This document shows, piece after piece, positions 10,849 to 21,800 of a stretch of DNA of 64,000 bases. Under the pieces are notes generated by a model. That model did no database searches and had not been told where the DNA came from. It saw nothing but the letters and a program-made list of their open reading frames with translations. The position numbers and the translations under genes were made by a program. Where the stretch lies: contig OZ005696.1 of NCBI GenBank assembly GCA_963930775.1, positions 6,510,001-6,574,000 on the forward strand, read 5' to 3'. Position 1 is the first letter of the stretch. Each line of letters starts with the position of its first letter. The DNA is from Cliona cf. orientalis (taxonomy: Eukaryota; Porifera; Demospongiae; Clionaida; Clionaidae).

Positions 10849-11621
10849 GAATTTTATAATTCACCACTTATAGGTCATCATCCTCAAGAGACTCTCCAGC
10901 CAGCAGGTCAGTCAGGTTTGACTGGTATGACCAGTTCTGTGGGACAGTTGGTGACACTGAAACACTGCTAAATCACATGCCAAATCAACTGAAGAGAACA
11001 GCCTTCATGTCTAACCTACTGGATAAGGAAGCTCCAGTAATTATGACTATTAATTTTTATGAGTTATGAATGATGCTAGTGACTAGTTGTTTTCTGCTAC
11101 AGGGATGGTTTGTGAACAGAGAGTAGTAGTAGTTTTACTATGATATGATGGACTTCATCGATACAGAGTCTGATCTGTAACTAATGTTAAAAATATTAAT
11201 GATGACCATACCAGGTCCTACGTATTGATCTGATCACTATGCAAATGATGTCAGTTGATATGTAGCTAATTTTCTGGGACTGTACTGGTGTATAGGACTC
11301 ATTTCTGGAGGACCGGTACCATGCCATGAAAATTATCACTCGTTGGCATTGAACTTGCTACAGTTAATGCTACATGAAAATTCAGTAGCTAGGACTCTAT
11401 CTTCTACCACCAATCTCAAGCCCATGGGGAAACACTGATAATATTGCCTGCTCAGGCACTAATACCACTAATAGGGCCACCTTTAGTACATTGTACTATA
11501 ATATACATGTAGGTTGCATGCATGACTGTGTACTCCTTTCCTCCCCCAGCCCTGGTATCTTACAGGTCACGCCACCATTCTAGACATGCTCACAACCAAC
11601 TCTGGCTATAGACAGAGATAG

Positions 11622-12275
11622 CAGTGCAGCACTCCACCCCGACTACAAGGGTCCCCACAGAGGAGGAGAGCCCCTGTTCATTATCTAGACTCCAACACAT
11701 ACGTAAATCTGGTCCAGGCCGCCCCCAAAGGTCAACTCTTGGTGATACTGCTGCTCAATACACACGACTCTACCCACAGCAAGCCCCTGGCCCAGAACTT
11801 CTGGAAAATAATGGAAAGCTATAGCACATCACACGTCAAAGTGTGCTTTCTCTGCTACAGAGCTTACCCCGAGATTCTGGGCAGCATTCTCTCTCGGTGT
11901 GAGGACATGAGCGATGAAGAAAGAGACAGTTGTGTCAAGACAACTCTATCAGGAAAGGATGTCACTGTTCTGGCCATTATTGGGGCAAAGAAGCAACTGT
12001 CAATATTTCCAGAAACACTCGATGCAGGTCATCATAGAAATGGAGCTGTGGTGGGGGCCGAGGTAAGAAGAAGTGTGGGACAGATACGGGGTAATTCCCT
12101 GGGATTTGACGATGATAATGAGGGTGATGGAGAACAGTCACAGAACCAAGCACAGCCATCATCTCAAGGTGATAGAATATCAGAGTGTACTGGTCAAATG
12201 GAGGGTGCCCCTACTAATCATAAGGACACTGCGACGGCAGCTGCTTCCAGTGCTAGTGGAGGTGATGGTAGCTAG
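11622..12275 (+). CDS. 3' exon of plus-strand gene (DNAJC16-like?)
   Basis: The open plus-strand frame starts after a TAG at 11619; a likely acceptor is CCCCACAG just before 11661. It encodes HYLDSNTYVNLVQAAPKGQL, a hydrophobic strand LLVILLLNTHD, KPLAQNFWKIMESYS, and VKVCFLCYRAYPEIL. Then comes a low-complexity acidic/Gln/Ser tail ending GGDGS and TAG. The alternating strand/helix pattern resembles a thioredoxin-like fold. With the conserved tail in the next frame (12254-12400) it recalls the C-terminal half of DNAJC16-type proteins, but that is from memory and uncertain. No J domain was found upstream, so the gene is partial here or its 5' exons are unrecognised. Confidence 0.4.
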   Translation, partial: QCSTPPRLQGSPQRRRAPVHYLDSNTYVNLVQAAPKGQLLVILLLNTHDSTHSKPLAQNFWKIMESYSTSHVKVCFLCYRAYPEILGSILSRCEDMSDEERDSCVKTTLSGKDVTVLAIIGAKKQLSIFPETLDAGHHRNGAVVGAEVRRSVGQIRGNSLGFDDDNEGDGEQSQNQAQPSSQGDRISECTGQMEGAPTNHKDTATAAASSASGGDGS

Positions 12276-12400
12276 CGACCCTCGACTGGTGCAGATCAAG
12301 CGGCTTGGAATGTGGATGGAGAGATTCTTTGATGGGTCTCTCCAATGCTATAGGGTCAAGGAGTGGCCTGACTGGAACACTAGTATTAATTTTTCTCAAA
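12247..12400 (+). CDS. Conserved C-terminal tail of same gene
   Basis: In the frame +2 relative to the preceding exon, this encodes DPRLVQIKRLGMWMERFFDG followed by SLQCYRVKEWPDW, a strongly coding-like and probably conserved tail. The preceding frame stops at 12275, so either an intron joins the frames (acceptor candidate CTGCTTCCAG ending 12251) or there is a frameshift. Downstream of about 12400 the frame runs into hydrophobic AT-rich sequence that I would not call coding. Confidence 0.4.
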
Positions 12401-12793
12401 TAATATTTCTTCTACTTTTACAATTAACCAGAAATTTTACTTACTGTTTTAACTTGACATACTTCAGTATTCATGTACTTCCTGTATTTATTTCTACACC
12501 CCTTCAGTATTATGTTTTATTACCAGTTTAAAATTAAAAGGTCACTTTTGTCACCCTTCAAAACTCTGAAATGTAATATAGCTAGCTTGTAAACAGTATG
12601 ACATTATTATAATTATACTAAACACTTTGAGGGGAGGAATTTCCCATGGCACTGGTTTCGCATAATAACCAAAATAGCTAGCTGAAAAACAGATCTCGGA
12701 AAATTTTGTTGCCTGCACACATCGGAATTGAAACTTTTAATAATTAAACAAGCTCACGAAAAAGAAAAAATTGGTTTAGCTATATACAAAATA

Positions 12794-12799
12794 TTTATT
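12794..12799 (-). terminator. Polyadenylation signal candidate
   Basis: AATAAA reads on the minus strand about 90 bp after the stop of the Roc/Death gene at 12888. The position fits a 3' end signal. Confidence 0.45.
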
Positions 12800-12887
12800 G
12801 GAAAAACATTAGCTACACACAAATTCTTTTAAAGTTGCATGAGAAATAGCAACTGAAAATTTCTGATTTGGTTACGAAATCTCAATG

Positions 12888-13901
12888 TTATGGAGGCAGC
12901 ATACAACGTTTAGGGAGTTCTTCACACCCAACAGTGGGTGATCGAAGTGCTTCGGCTAATGCTTCCCTAGGGTCGACCATCCTCAGCCAAGTAGTGAGCA
13001 TGATTCGAAATCGATCATTAATGTCCATGTTATTTCGTTCAATAACGTCCAATGTTCCTGGATTGATATTCAGCTCCAGACCGATATTGTACCACTTTGC
13101 TCTGGCATTCCAAGCTGCTCTTTGCACCTTGGAAAGGTCCTTGATATCAAGTTTTTTGGCTGCTGTATCACAAGCATAGGTACCACCAGAAGATGATGAT
13201 TGCACAGTTGGTTCTCCTAGCCAAATCTTGTGTTTGTCAGTCAGTTCACTGAAGACTGATCGAAGATGTGTGGTGCAGGTCAAGAGTCCAATCCTAGATA
13301 TGACTGCTGAATGTAGAGCAGTAGATTCATCATGCTTTGAGCAAAGAAAAGCTGCTTCTGGAATGGAATAATTATTTAGCTTGCAGGATGCTTTACGAAT
13401 GTTGGCAAGTATTTCTTCTCGAATTGAAGGGCAAACTTCCTTGCAGACCTCTAGTGCCTGTTCTTCAGTGATGTCCTCTGGAAATTCAATGCTGACATGG
13501 AAGAATGTTGAGAAGGAATCAGTGATGGTGATGCATCCTGGATTGTTTCCGGGAACAGCAAATCGAACTCTGTTACGTGAGAGTTGGACAGGGCTGTTGT
13601 TCTCCATGAGAAGCTCCCACTTGGCATCAGTCATGAGAGAGGCGAGGAGAAAGCAATAGACTCCAAGCTTGGGACCATTTTTACTAAAGTAGAAAAGAAA
13701 GGCAGGAATGACTGAACTAGAAAGAATTTTTACTTTCTCTGATTCTAGGAGACATGGCATTAAGTATTTTCCTTTTCCAATTTCAGCTATAATCAGGAGC
13801 TTTTTGAAAAGAATAATAAGATGCTTTTCTTCGAACAGACCTGGGACACAGCCGGAGGTGAACTGTGACAGAATCTCAGTGGTTATAATCATAGCGGCCA
13901 C
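12888..13901 (-). CDS. COR-like C-terminal half with Death domain
   Basis: The C-terminal part of the protein begun at 15300-13876. It starts with FTSGCVPGLFEEKHLIILFK, typical of the module after a COR-like winged helix. A beta-rich region follows, then GITI-like strands, and the part ends in a Death domain. The Death domain is at about residues 255-335 of this part: LSKVQRAAWNARAKWYNIGL, PGTLDVIERNN, DRFRIMLTTWLRMVDP, ALAEALRSPTVG. This order of helices (W..ig..L.i.pg.LdvIe.nn....d.f...L..WL......w..L..AL..p.vg) is diagnostic of Death domains. The stop is at 12888. It is offset by one frame from the upstream half near 13885, so the encoded chain is interrupted as sequenced. Confidence 0.75.
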   Translation of the reverse strand: MAAMIITTEILSQFTSGCVPGLFEEKHLIILFKKLLIIAEIGKGKYLMPCLLESEKVKILSSSVIPAFLFYFSKNGPKLGVYCFLLASLMTDAKWELLMENNSPVQLSRNRVRFAVPGNNPGCITITDSFSTFFHVSIEFPEDITEEQALEVCKEVCPSIREEILANIRKASCKLNNYSIPEAAFLCSKHDESTALHSAVISRIGLLTCTTHLRSVFSELTDKHKIWLGEPTVQSSSSGGTYACDTAAKKLDIKDLSKVQRAAWNARAKWYNIGLELNINPGTLDVIERNNMDINDRFRIMLTTWLRMVDPREALAEALRSPTVGCEELPKRCMLPP

Positions 13902-15300
13902 AGGTTTTGAATTTCTCTAAACTCCCGCCCACCACCACCTGACTATCGGAAATTTCTTGTAACTCCATGTGCTCATCTGCTATAGCTGCTTTAGCTCGCA
14001 ACTCTACGCTATAAACTACAAGCTCAGTTATCTTGTCAAGGAGAACTTGGGCATCGATAAACACTACATCTGGAAGGATATCTTTGTAGTACATGATGAG
14101 CTTGAGGTTGTGAAGGTACCGTAGCACGTCATCGAGTGACTCCCTTGTGAAGTGGTAGGCTGTGGCTTCCTTCAGGCATTCGTCAATACTCAGTATAGCT
14201 TTTCCTTGATACTTTGCCAGTCGTTGGAAGGCATTTTCGAGTGAGAAGTATCGAAGTGGAATCTTTACCTTTGGTAGCTTCTGTAGCTCCTTGATCATCA
14301 ACAGCCTCAAATCATCCATCATCTTACGATCGTCATTTCCAGGAGCTTTGGCATTAATAGCAAACAGCAGTGATTCCCCATTGTAGACGATGTTGTCCTT
14401 CATCTCTGGAGGGATGATGCTCTGAAGCTTTCGATTTTTCCCTTTCCTATCCTCATGCTGACATTCACGTTCGAGATCCTTATGAGTGCCAACAAATATA
14501 ATCTTTGGACACGTGTCTGGTTTACAGGTTGACTGTAAGACCCTCAAGCAGTGGCGAAAGGTCTCCAGGTGTGTGAAGGGTGAATGGAATGGATTTCCTA
14601 TGCGGCTGCCATTGATGTAGTACTCCACTAGTGGACGGCTGTCTAAGGACTCATTAAGCTTCACTATGAGTATACCAAACAAAATGTTGGTGACAAAAGC
14701 AGGGAGAACTTCGTGAAACATCGGCTGGCCTGCTGAATCCTTGACATGCATCAGATCCTTGTCATGGAGTTGCTCTGATGTTTTCGACTTGGCTTGCATT
14801 CGACACTGTAGCTCTCGTTTCAGACCAGATTTAGCTACAGGTAGTGGACCCTCGATGACACTGGTCTCTTCAGCCGCTTGTGGTACTATTTCTGGTGAAC
14901 TAAAATTTGAAGGTGCTTCTGGTATCTCAAGAGATGAACTAGAAGGTGCAGTGATAGGTCTTTTAGTACCAAGTGGTAGGGAACCTGCAATGGGAGCAAT
15001 ACTCACGGGATACTGTTCAGCTGAATTTGCCAGCATCTCTGAATAGTGGTCGTCGGTTATTCTGATGAAGTGAGCTATGCCCCTCACTCCAAGCTTGAAT
15101 TGGGCTACTGCTCTAATGGGCTTCTTTACACATGCAGTGCTCTCTCGTATCGCTGGAGGATCTTCTTCAAGAAGGGCAAGAAGTGTGTGGGTCTTTCCAG
15201 ACCCACCAGGACCCAGGAAGAAAGTGCTGCCATTTCGTATCCATACCGCTCCTTCCTTCATGGCAGCCTCAAAGTTGAGTCTCGTTCTTTCACTCACTGT
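13876..15300 (-). CDS. P-loop/Roc-like GTPase with COR-like region
   Basis: The exon begins at acceptor CTGCTTTACAG above 15300, not at the in-frame ATG at 15315, which lies in the intron. It encodes about 470 residues. A Walker A motif GPGGSGKTHTLLALL lies about 30 residues in. A switch-like RESTACVKKPIRAV follows, then a Ser/Pro-rich linker (about 110-170). Next are a G4-like FVGTHKDLE and LLFAINAKAP, and a COR-like stretch (FSLENAFQRLAKY, LSIDECLKEA, DVLRYLHNLKLIMYY, VVFIDAQVLLDKI). The order P-loop, THKD, COR is that of ROCO/MFHAS1-type proteins, which are cytoplasmic signalling GTPases. Upstream exons are probably those at 16993-17896. The frame is lost near 13885 by one base. Confidence 0.75.
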   Translation of the reverse strand, partial: TVSERTRLNFEAAMKEGAVWIRNGSTFFLGPGGSGKTHTLLALLEEDPPAIRESTACVKKPIRAVAQFKLGVRGIAHFIRITDDHYSEMLANSAEQYPVSIAPIAGSLPLGTKRPITAPSSSSLEIPEAPSNFSSPEIVPQAAEETSVIEGPLPVAKSGLKRELQCRMQAKSKTSEQLHDKDLMHVKDSAGQPMFHEVLPAFVTNILFGILIVKLNESLDSRPLVEYYINGSRIGNPFHSPFTHLETFRHCLRVLQSTCKPDTCPKIIFVGTHKDLERECQHEDRKGKNRKLQSIIPPEMKDNIVYNGESLLFAINAKAPGNDDRKMMDDLRLLMIKELQKLPKVKIPLRYFSLENAFQRLAKYQGKAILSIDECLKEATAYHFTRESLDDVLRYLHNLKLIMYYKDILPDVVFIDAQVLLDKITELVVYSVELRAKAAIADEHMELQEISDSQVVVGGSLEKFKTCGRYDYNH

Positions 15301-15319
15301 AAAGCAGCACGACACTTAT

Positions 15320-16992
15320 TAATATTCGTATGTATCAGGCTAGCTGTAATAATAACATTAGCCATACCCTACTGTATTTAAACAATGAACAATCTCTAGA
15401 TTCATCTTCATGCCCTCTTTCTCTCCATCTATAATTCTTTCCAGGTAGACACACCCACACCCACACTCACACACATACACCATCTAGTTTCGATTTCATT
15501 ATTACAATATAATGTATACCAATCTGGTGTTATTTGTACACAAACCACTGTACAGTTGTGAAACTACAGTAGTATTCTGGGTAAGCACCCATTAGCACTT
15601 AATATATGTTTTCTGCTCATGTGTACACCTGGTAAAGGTCGTCAAAACCTACTGCTCATCTCTAAATGCAAATTACCTTGATAGACAAAACTTACTGTGT
15701 TGAGGCTTATACATAAGATCTCACTTTTAAATCAATGGATAAGTGAGGGAACTAAGCAATCACTCGTATTCAACACACACTGTCAGACAGCCATTACCAT
15801 AATAATAATAATATTATACATGTAGGTACTTGATCATGGTTGTTGTAGCAATAGCATAAACAGACATAATTACTATTGTCTAAGAATTTAGCCAAATACC
15901 CGTATACTAAATTAATGGGGGTAGTGTATCAGCCGTGCACACACAAGCAGGAAATTATAATTATATTATGAGATCTTTATGGAAGGATGAAGTGATTGAT
16001 GACCTTTTTCAAATTACTTTTTTCCGATGCATTACATTAGATTAAGTATGGTATCTCCAAAATCAGGTCCCTTGAAAGCATTGTGTTATGCTTATCAATC
16101 TAACAACTGTTGCTATGGTAACTGCTACCAAATTGCCAATAACTAATAGTACATTCTCCACAGTCAGAGTGGACTCTGAGGGAGTGAGGGAGTATACAGG
16201 TAAAATAATACCTACACTATTATTGTCCTCCATAAGCATAAGTGCATGGCTTTTTAGCTCTTAATTCTATGGCCAGGATAATTCTGGAATTTGGCCCTAT
16301 GACCCGGTTGTGTCCTGGATTGCCCGAATATCCTGGAATACAGCTCGATTGCACAAATGGGGGTGTGGCATATGCATGAACTCAGTATACTAGCTAGTTT
16401 TGGTCAATATTTAGTGGTAGGAATATTAGCACGGTTGCCAAAATATTAGATCTGGCCAATCAAAGTAGGTGCACTTCAAAAATTTGCATTGTGCACAAGA
16501 TGTACATTTTTATTAAATTTTGTCCGGGGCTCTCTTCTCATAACTTTGGCAACTATGGAAGTGTCAGCCATACTGGGAGGCTAGGGTATGGCTTGAGTAA
16601 AGCCTACAATCACATCAAAGCTTTGGCACTACCCCCTTCCCACATCAAAGAAAAAACAGTACCAAAGGCAGGGTTTCATTTAGGATTTTCATCAATGGGG
16701 AACAAACATGACAATTGTGGAGTTAAGGGGGCAAGGACTGTAGTAATGAAACCCTAAAAAGTATAATATTATACGGCCACTGTCCTTCAAGGATAAACAC
16801 CAATTATGATGTCTAAACGCATCACAGACTCCACAGCATAAGCAACAATACTATGACACCCACAAAATAATAATTACACATTGGCCAATACAAATAACAT
16901 GTGATAAAGATTGTCATCCACAAACGATTCATGACCTATGGTAATGGCATTAGTCCTTAGAACAAGCCATTTACTGACTCTATACCCCTTAC
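15320..16992. other. Intron of Roc/Death gene 2
   Basis: Contains no intact coding exon. Blocks 16010-16140 and 16620-16665 resemble introns of gene 1 (1530-1650 and 3295-3350), supporting duplication of the whole locus. A truncated Death-like exon is listed separately. Other parts hold AT-rich low-complexity sequence. Confidence 0.5.
16143..16173 (-). pseudogene. Truncated Death-like exon remnant
   Basis: An intact acceptor (CTCCCTCAG) is followed by only the first ten or so codons of the exon-3/4 type module (STLTVENV). After that the sequence switches to intron-like DNA homologous to 1530-1650 and soon reaches a stop. It is a deletion remnant of a further Death-like exon. Confidence 0.6.
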
Positions 16993-17280
16993 CAGTTTGT
17001 GGCATGAAAGTCTTTGCTTTCTTTGCTGCAGTCATCTCATTCTCCCTATACAGTCCCCAGCAAAGAAGTGTCCATGAAGAGTTAGGGGGGTAGTTGACAT
17101 AGATGTCTGCACATGCACTGTGTATCCTCTGCTCCTCAGTAGAATACTTCTCATAAATCTCTTCTAGTTGTGGGTATGGAACAATATTATATCCGCTATA
17201 GCTAGACCACACCTCCTTCCTTCTCTCCACTGCCACCTTCTCCAACACTCCAACTACATTCTCAACAGTCAGAGTGGGCT
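16993..17280 (-). CDS. Death-like-domain gene 2, exon 3
   Basis: A 288 bp minus-strand exon, with acceptor AATGTTCCAG above 17280 and donor CTG|GTAAGG below 16993, both phase 1. It encodes PTLTVENVVGVLEKVAVERR, a short extra YSGYN segment, KYSTEEQRIHSACADIYVN, SSWTLLCWGLYRENEMTAA and FMPQTG. It is longer than the sister exon 7479-7754 by in-frame insertions, one of which contains TATAGCTA. Probably spliced in frame to the Roc exon. Confidence 0.7.
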
Positions 17281-17413
17281 CTGGAACATTAAAATAAATT
17301 ATGTAATCAGCATACATGTAGCTACTATTAATTTTATAGTATATGCACATCAGTAGGCCTAGTAAAGTTAGCACCATGTTCATTATGGTGTCCTCTATGA
17401 TCCCCACATCTAC

Positions 17414-17699
17414 CTTGCACTGGTTCAGCATAGCTTCTGATATTATCTGCAAGCTGGGTCTCATTTGCCTTGTATAGAGACCAGATTACTTCCCTCCACG
17501 ACGGCTGTTTGCAGTGACCTTTGCTACTGAGAAAGTGTTCAATCACATCCTTAAGGCAAGCCTCATCAGAGACATGCCGTCGCTGTATGTCATCCAGGTT
17601 AGATCGCAAAGAGGAATATAGCTATATGTTCACCCAGTGTACGCCAGCTCCGTACATTCTTTATAACATTAAATATGTTGTCTAATGTGAGAGGTGGAG
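17414..17699 (-). pseudogene. Death-domain exon 2 of gene 2, frameshifted
   Basis: Paralogue of 8632-8916 with the same splice sites (CCTCTCCAG acceptor, CAAG|GTAGATG donor). It begins LTLDNIFNVIKNVRSWRTLG, then loses frame at 17621-17624, where four bases GCTA are inserted relative to gene 1. The rest continues in another frame: DDIQRRHVSDEACLKDVIEH, PSWREVIWSLYKANETQLA. The net length is 286 bp, one base more than gene 1. Either this allele is broken, the exon is skipped (its phase-1 neighbours would still join), or the assembly has an error. Confidence 0.65.
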
Positions 17700-17862
17700 C
17701 TGGAGAGGAGAAAGAAAAATTATGTTGACCAACTAGACCAGTAAATTTTTGCGCAGGAAGGTCATGATCGCATGATCAAAACAAACAAACCACATACTGG
17801 TACTAGAATATTTACTTTGTATTCAGTGATCGTCACCGTATGAGAAATGCAGTAAGAAATAC

Positions 17863-17896
17863 CTTCAAATTGTCTGTCCGCTGCCTGTGCCTCCAT
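17863..17896 (-). CDS. Death-like-domain gene 2, exon 1 (start)
   Basis: A 34 bp first exon from ATG at 17896, peptide MEAQAADRQFE, donor GAAG|GTATTT. It differs from the gene 1 start exon (9087-9120) at two residues and keeps its splice site. It ends in phase 1, as needed for every downstream exon. Confidence 0.65.
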
Positions 17897-18029
17897 TTTT
17901 TAATTGTACCACGCCCACAAAATTAGTACTCGAGTACATTCTGCGCATGCCCACCATCACAAAATACAGCGTACCAAATCATGTTGTGCATACGAATCAG
18001 TGTAGTGTACAAAATTAATAAACCCTATG

Positions 18030-18690
18030 CTAGCTATTGTCTTGTGTGAGTGCAGGCATGAGTGTAGTGCAAGTGTACAAATCAAATCAGCTATGGAGAA
18101 CAAAAGCAACAAGTGTGTATGCATATTAATAATAGGGAAGTGAAGTCAGAAGCAGTACTACTGCCATTTCTCCAGAAACCACGTGCTCTTTGGAGGGTCA
18201 AAGTGCAATGTGACGCGCATTTGGACCCTCCCACAGCAAGAGCTAATTGCGGGGTCAAAGTGCATCATTTTGCTCGCAAAATCTCAATTTCCACCCGGAA
18301 GTGTTTAAATGTCCTTTTTGACCGGAGGCCTTCAATTATTTATGGACTTGTCAACTGTTTCACTTTCTTTTAAAGCATTTGACATTAATAATAATGTTAT
18401 ATAACTTAAGTATGCTTCTAGTCTTAACTTACATGCGCAGTGACCCTTTACCATACATATAAATTTAACATCAAAATAACATACTATCATTCAACAAAAT
18501 GCTACCATATATTGCTGCATGCATGTATACAGTACAAATTTTAAATTAGTCATTCTTGTTAATTTCACCATTGATACCATGACCCTAAATTTGATGAAAA
18601 TTAAAATTAATGTTCGTTATCACACAAAATATTTTCCATGAATAACTGACACACATGTATGTGCATACTATTTATATTATTATTATATAC
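18030..18690. other. Intergenic region with duplicated flank
   Basis: 18030-18125 matches 9660-9760 (upstream of the Death-domain gene starts). From 18130 to 18690 I see no gene, only AT-rich sequence. The last exon of the receptor gene may hide here, since exon 15 ends in a good donor. Confidence 0.4.
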
Positions 18691-18897
18691 CTTCATTGTT
18701 TCTATTTGATCTCTCAATTGAACTATTGTGTCATCTCTCTCCTTGAGCATCCTCTGTAGGGATGTCACTTTGCTTTCCAGATCAGAATCTGCCTTGAATG
18801 TCGTCACTTTGGTTCCGGCTTTTCCGTCCATTGAAGATCCACGACGACTTTTCTCAAAAACACTATCTCCATTGGGATCTTTATACAGTAACACCAT
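18691..18897 (-). CDS. Receptor exon 15: coiled-coil tail
   Basis: A 207 bp exon, acceptor TATGACAG and donor AAG|GTATAT. It encodes MVLLYKDPNGD, then a basic/Ser linker, then a heptad-patterned helix (LQRMLKERDDTIVQLRDQI). In GABA-B receptors this position carries the coiled coil that pairs the two subunits. Read-through past the donor gives 28 further codons to a stop, which I consider intronic. Confidence 0.75.
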
Positions 18898-21800
18898 CTG
18901 TCATATCAGTTCCAAAGATAATCACCCATACAACAGATTTATTAGCTATTTAATTAGAAGCGATCAATATACTATTATCAACCTCTTTAATTAGCTAGCC
19001 TACAGATTTTATGACAACAGATGATGCCCTGATTGACAGATTCTAAACCGTCCTTGTTATAGGATTCCTCAATATAGACCTCCATATCCGACTGTACCTG
19101 CATGGGTCCAATGGCTATATACACTAGCAGTTATTTTTAAATTAAAATGATCGTAACCTCAATCATACAAGGCCTATAGTTGACCATGCAAGAGCTCAAC
19201 TCCAGACCCACAGTGTTGTTATAATACTACCATCAGGATTCAGCAATATAGCTTAATAATAATACCGTATTATTATTACCTTTATAGCTCTCTACCAAAG
19301 AACTTAGTAATTAAGGAAGGACTTTTCTTAGACTATTGATTAGAATGCTACCAACTGTCCATAATGAGTTGTGCAGTACCTTAGGGACAAAGACAAGTGC
19401 CAAGAAGATAGTGGTAAGGATGAATATTCCTGCCACAAATATCCCAGTTCCAATGTTGATGTAAGTCCTCAGGGAGAATGTCACCAGTGCCAGCACCACA
19501 ATAACAATACTTGAGATGTAGACGATAGTGGCGATGTACTTTGAATCATTTAGGCCTTGGAGTTTCACCTTCCTTGTTTGGAACGATAGAATGATCCCAA
19601 TTATTTGAAGCACGACTAGGTAAGCAAAGATGAAAATTTGCCAGAAGAAGTTTGGGGAAGATGCTTCATAGCACACCAATACGAAGAACTGCTCCCTGAT
19701 TCCAAGAGGCTATAAAAACAGACGAGAATAACTGTAAATTTATGGGGTACTTTATAGTAAACTAATACTAATTAACCGTCATTCCAGAGGGATTTTCTTG
19801 GTCTACTTCCTGCGTCACCTTTCCTCTCAGCTGTGGGATGGCTGTCTCAAGTAACAGAAGGAGAATGCTTGTTCCAGTTACTACCATTGTGGCAACAAGC
19901 AAGTGCCAATCTCTTAGAACCTGTGGTAGATGGTAAATTGTTTTAATAATGTGGATCCATAAGAAGTGACAGTGTTGATGTCATAGTTAACTAACACGTG
20001 ATGAACTACTATTAACAGCTCTGGTTTAAACCTAGCAAAATTATAATATAGCACATAACTTACTTTCTTATTTGGTGTTGGGTTATGGAAGATCTGATAA
20101 ACCCTCCACATTTTGGCTAGCACCATGCCAAATGCAAGTGAGTATCCAATAGTAAATAGCCAATGCTGCAACTATTCAATATCGGGGAAAAAGTTATATT
20201 ATTATAATAATATTATAGCTAGCAATGCCATGCATACCTAAAAAAATTAACACTAAGTCTTACTATGCAACTTGCCAGAACAACATCTGTGTTTGTGACT
20301 GGTAGGATGTAGAAGAATATGGAAATGTACATAAGCACAGCCCCAATTATGATGAAATAGTTTAGATTTGGACTCGAGAGCTTCACAAGCCTATATATAC
20401 ACAAACAACAACCAGAGCTCATTTTAGCATGTACACACCCTATAGCTATGCTGCATCTGCATAGAGACAATTTAAGGCTTGTTTTGTCTTCTTTATCCAG
20501 GCTAGTTGTATGCATGAGCAGAAAGCAAATGGCCTGCAGTAGCCTAGATACAGTCAATGCCACAGTGTGTGGCCAACAAAACAGTATAGTTATGACATTC
20601 ATGGACCTTGCCAAATGGTTTGAAGCTTACGGAAGCCATTTTCACATTGATATCATAGGTCACTCAGAATCCTATATATCATAGTATGTTGAGATTGGGC
20701 AATTTTTGCGCTGATGACGATAGATAGTGACAGATAATAGACAAAATAAATTGCTTGACCCCTAGTGCATGCTTGATGAGTAACCTCTATTGCAGATATG
20801 CAGCTATCGGTATTACTTAATCAGACTTACTTTCTCTTTCTAAAGATGAAGTTAAACAGCAGACACCCAATGGCAAATACAATCCCTACTGTTGCCAGAA
20901 CATAAAATACTATCACTAATCCAATCTCAAATGTATGAATGCTGACTTCAGGACTTCCATCCAATGGAATACCATCTAGCACAACAATAAGGAATTAGCT
21001 ACTTTAAGGTAAGCCGTCACATAATGATACTATATAACACACCTGGAAAGACTCTATTGTCATCATATCCAGCCTCAAAAGTGAATGTATAATTGTCTGT
21101 TCTGTCCAGATAGGCAAACCACTGCCTAGTTAGATTCCCGCTCTCTGAATAATTATGGTAATGAAAATCTTTACCCAGCGAGCAGTTATGATACTGGCAA
21201 GCTTACCGTCGAACAAGTACTGGCGTAGCCGAACTATGTGATGGATTCGTGTGCCATTCTTATCCAAAAGTATATGACCCTATAACACAAAAATTAATAA
21301 TCACAATCAGAGCAGTATCATAATTAATTTTGCTTTGTTGCACTACGTGTGAAACTTACCGATACTCCTGTATAGTCGGTAGTTTGTAAATTCCACTGAA
21401 TGAGGCAGCCCATTCTCTCGTTTGTGTAGTTAAACTCCTCCAGAGGCACCAGTGAGCCTGGTACATTGTCACACCCTGTTTCACTGATATCACCACTCCT
21501 AACCATTGACATTGTGTTGTTGAGTGCTATTGCTAGCATCCACATGATGTCATAAAGTCTAACACCAACATCCAAAATTTCAAACCCTCCTTCATTGGCT
21601 CGCTTCGTATATTCCACTTCAAATGCATCAGGAGTCTGAAACATTAATGCTCTGCTTAGATAATAATTAAGTAGTTCTATTAAGTTTAACAGCAACAAGT
21701 TATCCCTCAAGTACAATATTGTAGGATATGCTATCCCAAAGCTTGCTCGATCATATTAGATTAAATTTAATTGTCTTGTGCAAATGAACAGTAGCTAACT

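Noticed and set aside
12888-13179. Plus-strand open frames opposite the Death-domain gene
   Set aside because: They are reverse-strand shadows of the minus-strand coding exon.
15301-15315. ATG at 15315 as start of the Roc-like protein
   Set aside because: It lies upstream of a clear acceptor (CTTTACAG) and would add five residues with no support.
18607-18690. C-terminal extension of receptor exon 15
   Set aside because: It lies beyond a strong GT donor and is AT-rich with no heptad pattern; more likely intron.
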